Positions 29,580-49,980 are shown, numbered from the stretch's first letter. The stretch: DNA of 64,000 bases from Cristatella mucedo (GCA_009760855.2 WPIO01000013.1:2171001-2235000); one strand, 5' to 3'. A program made the numbers and translations. Notes: generated by a model from the sequence alone, not told the origin.

Positions 29580-30800
29580 CATGAAGTTAGGCCGACAATA
29601 GGAAAGCACGGCAGCAACCCAGATCGTACATATCGATGTGTTTATGAAAATATATAGGTTAGGAACAAGTCCATGAGCCTAACGACTAGCAGCATTACGT
29701 AGGTGACAAGGGCCACATCTGTGCCGGATCACGGCTGAAATTCATGCGATTAAATTATCAAAATAGCTATACTTTAGCTATAGAAAAGAACGATACGTGC
29801 GTTTCGTGACATCACAATTCAGAAATTGCTAATCTCAGCATCCATAATCGAGGTCAGATTAATACCCCCAAGTTTCGATGTCTTTAATGAATACTCATTC
29901 TGAACGGTAACCTCGGTACATCAAGCGTACTCAGCTAAACACCGGACGTTCCATCGCTTCTAGGTGTTGGCAGGATAGCGATTGCTAAGCATGAACAGCA
30001 AAAAGGTGTTGGCAGTATAGTGATTGCTAAGAATGAACAGCAATAGGTATATTACAAGTCTCGAGATACGGACAGCGAGATTAGGCTGGGCCTTAGCTAT
30101 AGCAGAGACAATGATCAGCTGCACTTTGTCAGCTCTTTTTCCTCTCTAAAGCCAGAGCAGACAGCCACCTTCTATTGAGTCGAAGTTTAGAAGACGCGAA
30201 GAGAAGGACTTTTGCAGAGGTCAGCGTCAGATTGCGACACTGTTGCCATGCTTGGGATTCTCTTTAGCTGGTAAAACTACATCGCTTGCAGAAGGCGACC
30301 GTATTGGGGCTTCCAGCACCGAATCGTGCCACAGAGGTGGCTTCTCTTCAACCGGAAAGATTCTTAGGACGAGCGCGAACTTTCGACCTGCGCACGCGCA
30401 GCTTTTCGCTATTGGCCGGTCGTAGCCGTCTATTATTTTTGAAGTAGCGGCTGCTGCACAGTGGCCCAGTGGGTGACTAGGTGCTCAAGATCTCAAGATC
30501 AAACATCTTGCTTCAGCGAGTTTCAAAAGTGCTGTGACTCCAGATCTCCTTAGGGGTGCACGGTCGGGCACGACCCGACAGGCTTCGACCTGATCTGGGC
30601 AAAAGCGGCCAAGAGTTTCATCATCATGTCCTAGGAGGTAACTGGCGGCTACGGATCTCCGCTACGATGCCATCATAGAGCGCAACGCTTCGGCGCATTC
30701 CTGTACGAGTTGCACTGGCACTTTTTCAAATTGACTCGAGCGACCCGGCGTAACAGGCTAGAGTGTACCGCCAGGCCGCAGTGTGAAATATATACAGTAT
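29580..30800. other. Intergenic stretch, nothing recognised except one duplication
   Basis: No gene found; a 42-base tandem duplication lies at 29962-30045. Confidence 0.5.
29962..30045. repeat. 42-bp tandem duplication (2 copies)
   Basis: AGGTGTTGGCAGGATAGCG... at 29962-30003 is repeated with few changes at 30004-30045. Confidence 0.88.
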
Positions 30801-30802
30801 CA

Positions 30803-30950
30803 ATATAAATATAATTCATCGGTATAGTGCCACAAGAGAACTTAATCTCTATTCAGGTGTTTTACATGTGCCTCGGCGCTCGAGCCCACGACCTCAGCCA
30901 CACCTTGGTCGGGGCGAGCACCTTAACCGCTGGACCAAACCAGTTCGGCA
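30803..30950 (-). mobile_element. SINE-A copy
   Basis: Minus strand: GTTTGGTCCAGCGGTTAAGG, GGTCGTGGGCTCGAGCG (box B), AAACACCTGAATAGAGATTAAG...TCTTGTGGCACTATACCGATG. Confidence 0.87.
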
Positions 30951-30954
30951 TGCT

Positions 30955-31055
30955 CGGGGTTGAAATGATCTAGTGCCACTTTATACCCCGTAAGTATACA
31001 ATAGGCCCTGGGGCACTGTATTCCCCCTCTAGGCCGAATTAAACCCTGACATATC
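30955..31055 (-). repeat. Low-copy GGGGTATA-type repeat, copy 1
   Basis: On the minus strand TTAATTCGGCCTAGAGG, GGGCCTATTGTATAC, CGGGGTATAAAGTGGC resembles the series at 33205-33370. Family unknown. Confidence 0.4.
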
Positions 31056-31154
31056 AACAGTTTTGAGCGACGCACACATGAATATTTTTGAGATGGCTCG
31101 CAAATCCGTGCCGGCGCCGACCCAGGCACCTCATTCCCCGCTCTCTCCCTCTCG

Positions 31155-31545
31155 CTCTTGTATCTCCGTCTGTAACTCCACAAAGTCATAAAGACCATGT
31201 GGGTGTTACGCAGGAGAGTTTTGTGTAGCGCACTCACAGCCTAAGCGGCTTTTGGTACGCATTCAGTTGCCAACAGACTTCGTCTCACGCAACAAAGAGA
31301 AAGTGGGAAGCATAGCAGAGTCAGGAGAGCAGTTGAGGTAGTGAGTAGCATAGAAGTAGCAGTTCAGGACCGCTGAAAAAGATGTGCCATAGTCGGCAGT
31401 AGGAGAGTAGTTGTCGTTGCATAAGAATTGTGGAGGCGAGTTCCACAGTCTAGGACCTGCAGACCTAAAGCTTCTGTCGCCAACTGTCTTTAAGCGGAGG
31501 AATGGGACAGCTAATTTATTGTCCACACAGGACCTGAGGGCGCGA
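31155..31545 (-). mobile_element. LINE-B copy (RT C-terminus and 3' UTR)
   Basis: The minus-strand frame 31263-31526 reads MDNKLAVPFLRLKTVGDRSF, GPRLWNSPPQFL, SPTADYGTSFSAVL and stops. The 3' UTR follows to TATCTCCGTCTGTAACTCC. Typical C-terminus of a CR1/L2-type ORF2. Confidence 0.88.
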
Positions 31546-31904
31546 ACTTATCTTCAGGCACTCATTACTCCGATCTCTCACATCTGGATCGCATTTTCTT
31601 AAAAAGTGCTTCTAAATTCGATACTTTGGCCAGCGCATGCGCACCTAAAACCATCGGGCTCTGCTTACTCTGCATAGAACTCTCCAGCGTAGCAATACGT
31701 CTGCTCATTGTGACTAGCGCCATTAAGGAAGGCAAAACATGTACGTACTGAGTAATTGTGAGCGGACCTCGATTTAAAAAGGAATCTTGAAACCCAGGAT
31801 TCAAGTTCCGGTTGTAAGAGTGGCCGCCTGTGTCGCCCCGCTGGTGTGGAATTTTAGCTGTTTGGCTGTAAAGCCACGAAACTGTAAGTTGTTTTCAAAT
31901 TTGT

Positions 31905-32130
31905 CTTTTGCTTCAGTTCGTTTGTCTGCTTAATTCGAGTTATAGGTGCCTCGTACTTCAAATTGAAGACCTTCGGCGACCGGTTCTTCTGCTCAGAAGG
32001 ACTAAGGCTCTGGAGCTCCCTCTACTGCTCAGTAGGACAAAGAGTCTAGAATTCTCTCTACTGCCCAGTAGGACAAAAAGTCTAGAATTATCCCCACTGC
32101 TCAGTTTAACAAAGGCTCTGTAAGGCTCGC
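31905..32130 (+). mobile_element. LINE-B-like RT C-terminus containing a 36-bp tandem array
   Basis: LKTFGDRFFCSEGLRLWSSL is read from about 31960, matching the LINE-B block LKTVGDRSF.SAGPRLWNSL. The GLRLWSSL segment then repeats as a 36-base unit. Confidence 0.72.
31990..32123 (+). repeat. 36-bp minisatellite, 3.7 units
   Basis: Units start at 31990, 32026, 32062 and 32098 (TGCTCAGTAGGACAAAGAGT...). In the LINE frame each unit reads as a variant of CSxGxRxWNSLY with Trp changed to stop in later units. Confidence 0.9.
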
Positions 32131-32239
32131 TTCATTACTTGCATCGTTGCAGGCGCCCTAGCCTGTAACGATGCCGCTCCTGGTACTGTTGTTGATGACA
32201 GTAAATTCACGCCTTTTTGACAGCAGCAGGCGTAAAATA

Positions 32240-32285
32240 AATAAAATAAATCCTAGCTGATTAAACGGCGTAGAGTATATATAGG
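32240..32285 (-). mobile_element. SINE-B 3' end fragment
   Basis: AATAAAATAAATCCTAGCTGATTAAACGGCG matches the reversed SINE-B terminus only. Confidence 0.55.
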
Positions 32286-32635
32286 TATGGCACCAGGAAG
32301 GGCGAGGAGCACGGGCACAATTCAAGAAGCACGTGGTAGATGAGTACGGACGGCCTCGGGCTGTCCGCTGTTACGACCTCAGTGTCGATCGTTGATATGA
32401 ATGATCGCTGTGTCGCAGAACATCCACCGATCGTCGATGCATTCTTAATTCCCTCAATTTCAGTTTACCCTGAAACAAGGAAGTGCCACTTGCCTACAAA
32501 GCTAGACGACCGTGCCACGTCACGCCCCTTCTCAGAAAACGTGACTGACTGGTTACCGTTTGAAAAGCGGAACCGAAAAAATTCTGATACTTCCATTCAA
32601 CGCCTGCAACGGCCTAGCGCCATTTCGCCTGTCAG

Positions 32636-32800
32636 AGCTATTAGTTGACTTTGCACCAGCTCGTGTGTTGAGATCATCTGATTCTCCTAACCTGGCTGTC
32701 CCACTTTTTAAACTGAAGACTGTAGACGATCGTTCCTTTTGCTCATTGGGGCCTAGAGTATAGAATTCTTTTCAGCATTCCTCTTGTGCGTGTGCCGCTA
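32636..32800 (+). mobile_element. LINE-B-like RT C-terminal fragment
   Basis: SPNLAVPLFKLKTVDDRSFC then SLGPRV, a stop, and NSFQ: the same block as in LINE-B, diverged and interrupted. Confidence 0.7.
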
Positions 32801-33204
32801 GTCTGTAACGATGCCACCGCTGGCACCACTGGTTTCTGACCTGCCTAGTTCTGTTCTGTTCTCTTAGCCACTCGTTTCGACGGCATCTTTTCTGACCTGT
32901 CTTCACTTTCAGCTACTTGTGCTGTGGGAACGCGCCCGTGCCGCCAGCCCCTCGGCTCTCGCATAAGAGCATGCTCTTCACAGAGGGCTGATCGTGGTAT
33001 TTCTGACCCTGTGCAGCTTGCTTTAATTAATCAAATTAAAAACATCTCACCTTCATTCATACGCCTTTTAGATACTGGCGCAAGTTCTTTGTCGAATATC
33101 AGAGGAAATTTTCTGCGAATTTTACCTGCTTGGTTGATTGCCAGCTAACAACAGACAACAAAACAGTCTTAGTTAAAAAATGTCACGCTCGGCGTCATCT
33201 TTCA
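32801..33204. other. Intergenic stretch, probably more eroded LINE
   Basis: Short open stretch at 32924-33148 (LINQIKNISPSFIRLLDTGA) without a family assignment. Confidence 0.35.
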
Positions 33205-33370
33205 GACTGGGGTATATTCTGACCTGGAAGGCCATAGTTTGGCCTAACCCATTTTGCACCCCAGATATAAAGTGGCGGAGGCCGATTTAACCTTGGGGTC
33301 TATAGTGGCCTATGTCGTTTTAAGCCCCGGTATAATCTGTGCGGGGTATACTGTGGCTTATTACACCGGA
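33205..33370 (+). repeat. Low-copy GGGGTATA-type repeat, copy 2
   Basis: A series of related blocks: GGGGTATATTCTGACC, GGGGTCTATAGTGGCC, CCCCGGTATAATCTG, GGGGTATACTGTGGC. Related to 30955-31055. Confidence 0.4.
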
Positions 33371-33541
33371 TTGATGCTGAATCTGTGCATGTGACCCCTA
33401 ACCGTGTTATTCCTGTTGTTTATTGAGCATGCTACCGCTAACCATTCGATCGTGGTTCCTTTGTAGCAAATCTAAAGTGCCTAGAAAGAGATTGAGTTAT
33501 CTGAGGCCGCTATATAAAATGCATCATTATTATTATTATTG
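33371..33541 (+). mobile_element. LINE-A 3' tail
   Basis: CTGTGCATGTGACCCCTAACCGTG, CCTTTGTAGCAAATCTAAAGTGCCTAGAAAGAG, TATCTGAGGCCGCTATATAAAATG, (TTA)n. Confidence 0.85.
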
Positions 33542-34023
33542 GGTCAAGCACGTGCCACGACGACGCGCATAGTTCACCACAGACGTTGCTCTCGCGACTC
33601 AGCCAGAACATTCAGGTGGTCACGTGGATTGCGCCGATTAAAAACGACTCAGGCGTGAAGCTTTTGTGGCAGAATGCGAGGGCTATTGTTGAACTAGCAG
33701 CGCCCGCCCAGGCCTCGCGAGAGCTGACTTTCACTTCCGCTCTGGCCGCGGAGCTGCCGGAGACGCTTGAGACAGATTATCAGAATGCACGGCAGCCCGA
33801 CTTCAAGAGCTCACTAGCTCTGACTCCTCGCGCTCGGTGCTCGGCGGAGAGCTCTGCTCGCCGACTGCTCCCTGCTGCGTCGAAGCGGCGAGCGCAGGCG
33901 CTGGTCCGCTTAGAAGCGTCGTACAAACATGTACGGTATTCTAGGTTAGATTTTCCCGCTGACGGGAAAGTGCAACGCATTCCCACGCCGACGAGCGGTA
34001 GAGCGATTCGGAAAGGAGGCGGG

Positions 34024-34085
34024 GATTGCACGCGATTCAAAGGAGAGGATTGCACGCGATTCAAAGGAGGGGATTGCACGCGTTT
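34024..34085. repeat. 24-bp tandem repeat (about 2.6 copies)
   Basis: GATTGCACGCGATTCAAAGG units start at 34024, 34048 and 34072; the last is partial. Confidence 0.92.
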
Positions 34086-34454
34086 CCACTCAGTCGGCTT
34101 GCGCCGAAAGAAAGGCCGCGGCGGATTGCCGCTCAGCTCGCCGGGACGGGGGCGGGGCGGCGGCGAACAGGCGGTGTGCGCCGCCCCCGACGGCGTCGGT
34201 CCGCGGCGCCTCCGCGCGCGACGCCGCGCCCTGCCACTCTCTTCCGGAAGATGGCTGGCGGCTACGAGGTTGACTCGGGCCGCAGGGCGGCGGCTCCGAA
34301 TGCGCGCACGCAGCCGTTCGTTGGCGCGCCAGAGGCCAGCGGCGGCGGGACAGGAGTGGCGCGAGCCGAGCGCGACGGCAGCCGGCGGCGGCGGCGCAAG
34401 GCGCAAGGCGTCCAGCTGGCAGCGCGCGCGCGCGGCGTTGTCGTCGCCTGGATT

Positions 34455-35564
34455 TCAGCCGGTGGCGGGCAGGGCGTCCGAGGCCGCGCTCTGACCGGGC
34501 AATCTCGCCCGTGGCGGCGGCGGCGGCGGCGGCGCGCGATCGGCAGCAGTGGCCGGCGCCGGACCTTTTCGCTGCGGCGGCGAGCGCGGCCCAGACGCAG
34601 CCGGCCGGTCGGGGTGCGGCGCTGCGGCTGCGAGCGACTCGCCGGACCTCGTCGCCAGGCGCTTGACGATCTGCTCCAGCTGGTCGCCGGACACGTCGCG
34701 AATGGCGCCAGCTCCACTTGGCGGCTCGTCCCTCGGAAACCGTGCGACGGCGTGCGGCGGCCGCTCGTCGCCACCGTCGTCGTCGTCGTCGTCGCCGCCT
34801 CTCGCGTCCGACCAGTCGAGCGGCGCGCCTCGAGCTCGACCGCCATCGCGCCACGCCGCCTCCGCCGCCGGTGCCTCCGCGTCGGCGCCCGCCGGCGACC
34901 GCTTTCCGGACCCGGGCTCTCGCGGCGGCTTCGCAGGCGCTCCGCCGTCGCTGCCTTCGGGGCGGCGGCGGCGGCGGCGCAGCAGCACGGTCACGTTCTC
35001 GGCGCCGTACAGCGCGCCGCCGCCGCCGCCGCCGGCGTCTGCGGCTCGCTGCCCGAGTTCGGCGCGGCTCCTCTTCTCGGCCATCTTGGCCTGTCTCATC
35101 TCGAATTTGTCGTAGTGCAGTCTGGCGACCGTGTCGTCGATCTTGTCGCGCGGCGATCGCGCGAACCCCGAGAAGTTGCCTGGCAGCAGCAGGCAGCGGC
35201 GCAACAGCCGGCGCACCTTCTTCATGTAGAGGTCGTTCTCCGAGTCGACGTCGCGACTCCGGCGAACGCTGACGGTGGCCGACGGCGCCGCCGCCAGCGC
35301 GACGCCGCCGCCGCCGCTGGCGCCGCGCGTCCCGGTGATTGCTGCCGGCGACGCGCGGCGCCAGCTGCGGCGGCTAGATGCCGCCGCCACCGCAGCGCCC
35401 GCCGGCAGCAGATCTTCGCGCACGTTGCGAAGCATCGTCGCCTGCGTGCCGGTGCGCGCCAGCGGGTAGGCGACCTTGTAGAAGTACTGGTACTTCTGCG
35501 TCGGCCATCCGAAGGGCTGCGCCGCAGACGACGGCAGCGGGCTGGCGCCGCGCGCCGACGACAT
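34455..35564 (-). CDS. Unrecognised 369-residue protein (possibly one exon of a larger gene)
   Basis: Open minus-strand frame starting MSSARGASPL at 35564, the first ATG at the edge of the ordered part; the frame itself stays open upstream to 35840. Two compact non-repetitive blocks stand out: residues 20-53 (WPTQKYQYFYKVAYP...MLRNVREDLL) and 105-172 (DVDSENDLYMKKVRRLLRRC, then a charged helix to SRAELGQ). The rest is Gly/Ala/Pro/Arg-rich with a D6 run (258-263), a short helix VSGDQLEQIVKRL (291-303) and P7 near residue 345. I do not recognise a family. The plus strand is also open over most of this region because of the GC content; the minus frame is favoured because its ordered blocks have mixed, protein-like composition. 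Splicing was not resolved. Confidence 0.5.
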   Translation of the reverse strand: MSSARGASPLPSSAAQPFGWPTQKYQYFYKVAYPLARTGTQATMLRNVREDLLPAGAAVAAASSRRSWRRASPAAITGTRGASGGGGVALAAAPSATVSVRRSRDVDSENDLYMKKVRRLLRRCLLLPGNFSGFARSPRDKIDDTVARLHYDKFEMRQAKMAEKRSRAELGQRAADAGGGGGGALYGAENVTVLLRRRRRRPEGSDGGAPAKPPREPGSGKRSPAGADAEAPAAEAAWRDGGRARGAPLDWSDARGGDDDDDDGGDERPPHAVARFPRDEPPSGAGAIRDVSGDQLEQIVKRLATRSGESLAAAAPHPDRPAASGPRSPPQRKGPAPATAADRAPPPPPPPRARLPGQSAASDALPATG

Positions 35565-36905
35565 GTCGCGACGGCAGCCAGCCGCTGCGCCCACGAGGTC
35601 GACGCTCACCTCTTGTCTCGTGCGCGCGCGCGCGCGAGCGCGCGCCCGCCCGCCCGGGCTACTCGCTACGACGGCGGCGGGCTGCGCGAAGCCGCCGCCG
35701 CCGCCGCCCCCCCTAGCGGGCGGACCGCGCGAGCTGAGAAAGCATTCCGCTACTCGCTCGCGCGCGAGCCGGGCGCACAAAGGTCCATTCTCTGCGCCGC
35801 GCTGATCTATAGGATCATTCAGCCAGAGCTCGCGGTGCATTTAGCGCGGCGCATTGTTGCGCCGCGCTCGCCGAGCTCTCTCGCAATGTCTTTACCGACG
35901 GGCAGTCGCCGCTAATTCCTCGAATTCGCCGCATTGGCGGCGGCGGCGGCGGCGGCGGGGCTCTCTTTCGCATTTGGCCGCCGCCGCAGTAGCAGCACCG
36001 GATGGCCCTACGCTCCGAGCACCTGCGGCGCGCCGGCCGGCTGATCGCCGAGGCGATCGAGCGACGGCCGCCGCTCGATCGGCAATCGCTCGCGTCCCGG
36101 GGCGGACGCCTGGCCCTTACCCCTCGCGGCGGCGCGCAGTGACGGGAGCGAGCGCGAACGATCGAGCAGCCGCGTCTCTGGCCCACCGTGGCCAGCCGCC
36201 GCCCAGCAGCGCTCCGGCGGCCATGACGCGGGCGTGATGTAGGGGGCGTTTGGCGTCGTTGGCTGGCGCGCAGAGAAACGTTCTGAACGTTCGGCGGCGG
36301 GTAGGAGGATCTGCCATTTTGCACGCGCGCGCCAGTGCATCGTTAAGTTCTGTACTTTCGCGCGCGCGCCGAGCTCTCGCCGCCGCCCGGCTTGGCACCC
36401 GGAAGTCACTCGGCGGTCGCACAGTTTCGACGGCAGACAGACCTAGCGCTTTCGTGCACGAGTCCGACAGGATGGCGAGGAGTTGCGGGAGGGGTCGGCG
36501 CGGCCGGCCGGGCACGCGGTGGTGTGAGTCGACCCACGATTCAGTCGCGATCGCGCACTCGTTGGCACTTTTTTGAGTACGAAAGTGAGAGCTTGCGCGC
36601 GACCGAGTAGCAACCACAATAAAAATAAAGGAGCATTTCCGCAGCGCCCTAATCGAGCGAGGCCTCTTTCTAACCCCGGCAAGGCGTAGGCTGACGAGGA
36701 AACGCGTCAATCGACCGGCAGCAGGCTCGCAGCGGCACGATGATGATTACTGCGGCGACGGGGGGGGATAAAACTAAGCTCGAAGAAGGCAGCCGGTCGC
36801 GAGACAGGTGAAGGCCAGGTGAAGACCGCGAGAAGCAGCGAGCACCGACGACGATATCTTGCAACCGAGAGGTGGGCCGCTGTCTAAAAACAAATTGAAA
36901 GCAAT

Positions 36906-37065
36906 ATCGGCCTATTTAGCAGCCTAATTTGTACAGCGGAAGACAAGAGTCTTAACGGCTACCGCCACCGCTTGCAGTTGGCGCAAAAGGATCACCCACT
37001 GCTGCAGGATTCGAACCTACGACCTCGGAAGGGAAGGGCGAGCAACTTACCGTTGGTGGTTGCCG
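36906..37065 (-). mobile_element. SINE-B copy
   Basis: Minus strand: GTCGTAGGTTCGAATCCTGC (exact box B), ACTGCAAGCGGTGGCGGTAGCCGTTAAGACTC, GTACAAATTAGGCTGC. Confidence 0.82.
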
Positions 37066-37167
37066 GGAACGCTTTTTTTTAGAACCTCCCCCCATGCAAA
37101 TCCAGTAGCAACTCCAGCGCGACCGCCTGGGGCGTACAGGGGGGGGGGAGGGCAGCGGTAATTAAAG

Positions 37168-37268
37168 AGCTCCCCCGGTTGGTCGAGCGGTGCTAAGCTT
37201 TGAGACGTTTCGCGAGAGGGAGGCTACAGTTTCGATTCGAACCCGGGCTGAGAGGCTTCCGGGAGGGG
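37168..37268 (+). other. tRNA-like sequence, class II-like, unassigned
   Basis: TTGGTCGAGCGGTGCTAAGC resembles box A of Leu/Ser tRNAs and GATTCGAACCCGG resembles box B 55 bases on. No convincing anticodon arm or acceptor stem could be drawn. Probably a tRNA pseudogene or another SINE head. Confidence 0.3.
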
Positions 37269-37269
37269 T

Positions 37270-38009
37270 GTAGGGGAGGTCGGAGGCACGCTGTAGGCCG
37301 AATTCTTTGGACCCATATTCTAGAGTCCGCAATCGTACTTTTAGGGCGGTTAAAGGCGCGATTCGGCTTAGAAAGGTCTGCTTGAAATTCGGCGCGTAGC
37401 TTCAGGCTGCCAAAATGGACGCCCAGATATCTTTTTTAGGCATGCGCACAGCCGTCTCGGGGCGCCTGCCGTAGCGGTGGGTGCGTAGTCGCAGCTTTCG
37501 GCGAGCTCTCCTAAGGTCGAGGCGCGCGTGAGCGTCGTTCGGCCATTGTGCGAGGGAGCTCTTTTGGGCTGCAAATCTGCCGCGCGAAGCATCGACGCAG
37601 TTCTGCAGAAGGATGACCAAGCACTTTTTTTTTTAGCGCAACCTGGGACTGAATGAATCTGCAGGCAACAGAGTACCTACCGGTCGCAGCCATGTCGAAA
37701 AAGCCGTGGGCGCCGATTTCTTTTTACGCGGCGTCTAAGGACGCTTTCAGTTAACGGCTTCGCCGCTACGCTCAAAAGAACAATATTGTCTATAGGATCA
37801 CGCTAAAGTGATTGGCAGACAACAGCGAGCCTGCCCAACTTCAAAGCGCCGAGGGCGAGGCCTCGTCGCTTCAGAGGGTCACTCCGCGAGGAGAGAGGTG
37901 CTGAGAGAGGAGAGCTCCAGCCTCCGCGCCCAAGTCGGCCGCGTGAGCGAGGGCTAAAGCCTTTCTGAAGGGGCGCTCCGGCTAGGCAATTGCTAATGTA
38001 TTCACATAA
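37270..38009. other. Intergenic stretch, nothing recognised
   Basis: Moderately GC-rich, no conserved frame identified. Confidence 0.45.
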
Positions 38010-39108
38010 CTTCACTTCTATGCAGATGACACTCAGTTGTACCTTTTTTTGATCCCTTCGAGCCTTCGAGCACCTCAAATTCTCTCAACTCACTTGCTGC
38101 ATGCATTGATGACATCCCCACATGGATGGCAGAACATTTTCTAAACCTAAACGATGATAAAACTAACATATTAGTTATGGGCAAACCCAGTGTGGTTAAG
38201 GGATTGGAAAGGTTCTCTCAAAATTGGCTCTGCCTGCATATCTCCTGTCGAATCAGCTCGAAATCTAGGTGTCATTTTCCAAAGCGACCTCTCGTTAGAC
38301 GACCATATCAGCTCCACAGTCAAATCTGCCTATGTTCAGCTTCATAACGTTGCTAAAATTCGGGCTTGTTTAGATAAGGATACCACGTCCAAGTTGGCCC
38401 ATGCATTCGTGACATCTCGTCTCGACTTCTGCAACTCACTGCTTACTGGCCTACCAGCATGTGCGATCAGGCGATTGCAGCTGGTGCAAAACTCTGCAGC
38501 TAGGCTTGTCTGTCGTGAGCGTCGCAGTTGCCACATTACTCCACTTCTCGCCGACCTGCACTGGCTACCAGTCAAGCAACGGATTGACTTCAAGGTTTTG
38601 TCGCTCACTTTTAGGTCCCTTCATTCTATGGCTCCAGCCTATCTCTCCGATATACTCCCCCACCAGGCCAAGCATCGTACCACCGCTTTTCGGAATCCAA
38701 CAGTCTACAAATTCCTCGTACAAACCTTAAATCCTTTGGAGACCGTGCATTTAGTTCGTATGCTCCCAAAGTCTGGAACTCCCTCCCGACCTGCGTCAGA
38801 ACATCCCCTGACCTGACCACATTTAGAAAGAACCTAAAAACACACCTATTTAGGACAGCATTTAGTGGGTCCTTGTGATTCGTCCTTCATGTGCTTATGC
38901 GTGCTGACGCTGTGCATGCTGCCACTAACAACATTTGCATGCTGACCCTGTGCATGTCACCCCTAACTATATTCTTGTTTTTGTTTGTTTTTCAAGCATG
39001 ATTTTGCTTACCATTCAATTGCATTTCCCTTTGCAGCAAATGTAAAGCGCGTAGAAAGAGATTGAGTTCTCTGTGGGCGCTTTATCAAGTGCAGTATTAT
39101 TATTATTA
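38010..39108 (+). mobile_element. LINE-A copy 3
   Basis: 5'-truncated exactly at the RT active-site block (TTCACTTCTATGCAGATGAC, FYADD). An A/T-run frameshift follows, then an open frame 38190-38816 (SVESARNLGVIFQSDLSLDD-like through WLPVKQRIDFKVLSLTF). The complete 3' UTR, hairpin and (TTA)n follow. Confidence 0.93.
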
Positions 39109-39928
39109 TATTACAACTTTCAAAACTAGCTCCATTTCCTAACAAGCAGGCACGACAAAGCGATAGCAATCGCAGCAAACTATCCGGGGATCGTAATATG
39201 CAGTCGCATCGAACCGTCGGTTGCTGGGGCCTGGTGCAGCAGTGCGGTCAGATGAGTAGTGTCTTGTCTACAAGCTGCAAAAATCCGTTGCTAAGTACTC
39301 AGTGATGGTTTCGTGTTGTCGACCAATGCTTTCTCGAAAAAACCTTCTGAGAAAACCGCCAGCTCTGGCTTCTATTGAACAATAATTACTAGTTCCTTAT
39401 CGATTGCATATAACAAATAAGGAAGTTGTATCTAAGAATTCTGTCACCCAACCCACTCAAGTTGTCTCGAGTAAATTGTGCACATTAGAAAGAACGCCCC
39501 GCCCCGTGTGTTCTCAGCTTCCTGAAGTTGTTGCTACAGGAAAATAGGCCGGCGTATGTTGTCACACTTTCGTCGACTTCCGGCAATGCACAATCAACGT
39601 AAGGCGGAGCGCCTCCGGCGGCAGAACTCCTGCAGACTGCTGCCGGCGTTCGAGGAATGGGTGAACACAGCACATTCTCGTACCACCAATAACGCATAAA
39701 TAAACAGCCAGTCTCCCTCTACCCAGAGAGCAAAAAGGCATTTCATCTAAAATTGCCAAGCGAGTCACTAAAAGAATCGCTGTATAATAATATTGTTGTC
39801 ACAAGAGACCACTGTAGACACCTTTACAATCTAAACACACACACACAAACAATGATTGAGTCGGAACGTTTCCCTGATCGCCGTTGCAGGTCGTGAGTGC
39901 TTCGCCCGTTGTCAGCGACTTGCCGAGA
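39109..39928 (-). other. Region downstream of AIG1/ADTRP, 3' UTR side
   Basis: Should contain the 3' UTR of the AIG1/ADTRP gene. No confident poly(A) signal on the minus strand and no repeat was recognised. Confidence 0.45.
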
Positions 39929-49573
<9,645 letters not shown>

Positions 49574-49980
49574 CGCGGCCGTCGGCATTAGACCCGCGAT
49601 ATGCCGGCAGGGATAGCTTTACGGGGGCGTGTCAACCCATTTCCGGTTCCTTGCCTTCTGTTGGGCGGCATGTCGCCTTTCCCATTAGCTTCCTGTAAGC
49701 GTTGAAATTGTTTTCTAATATTCGTGACTGTAGCTTGGAAGGTTGAATTGAGCTTGGAAGGTTGGATACGCTGTTTATTTTCTAGCTAGACTTTCTCGCC
49801 TAGTTGCATTTTCACGCCGCGGCATAACACTTACCTACCGGTGTGTCCACTTACCTGTTGTTTAGTGCGAAACAAGCTACGAGAATCTGTTCGGTAGTTT
49901 GTGGTTTACTGGAGTTTTCTCGAGTAAAACACATTTATCCTCGAAGAAATAATGCCGAAAGCATGTTCAACCGATTGGCG
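49574..49980 (-). promoter_or_regulatory. AIG1/ADTRP promoter interval
   Basis: Immediately upstream of the start codon. It contains a tandem AGCTTGGAAGGTTG(A/G)AT pair at about 49733-49768. No core promoter motif was assigned. Confidence 0.4.

Larger units (their letters stand above)
33560..37100. promoter_or_regulatory. GC-rich, CpG-dense island
   Basis: About 3.5 kb of very GC- and CpG-rich sequence, in contrast to the flanking AT-richer repeats. It contains the orphan reading frame (34455-35564) and further upstream CpG sequence that would fit its promoter or first exon. Confidence 0.6.

Noticed and set aside
31908-32123. 71-residue protein with a 12-residue repeat
   Set aside because: The frame is the wrong one for the parent LINE; the repeat is explained by the 36-bp minisatellite of RT origin.
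34026-35915. 629-codon plus-strand open frame in the GC island
   Set aside because: Composition is almost entirely Arg/Ala/Pro/Gly/Ser from GC-rich triplets, with no ordered block; it mirrors the better minus-strand frame.
36117-36710. 197-residue minus-strand frame upstream of the orphan gene
   Set aside because: Low-complexity GC-island sequence without a domain; MADPPTRRR at 36316 has a fair start context but runs only 66 codons without support.
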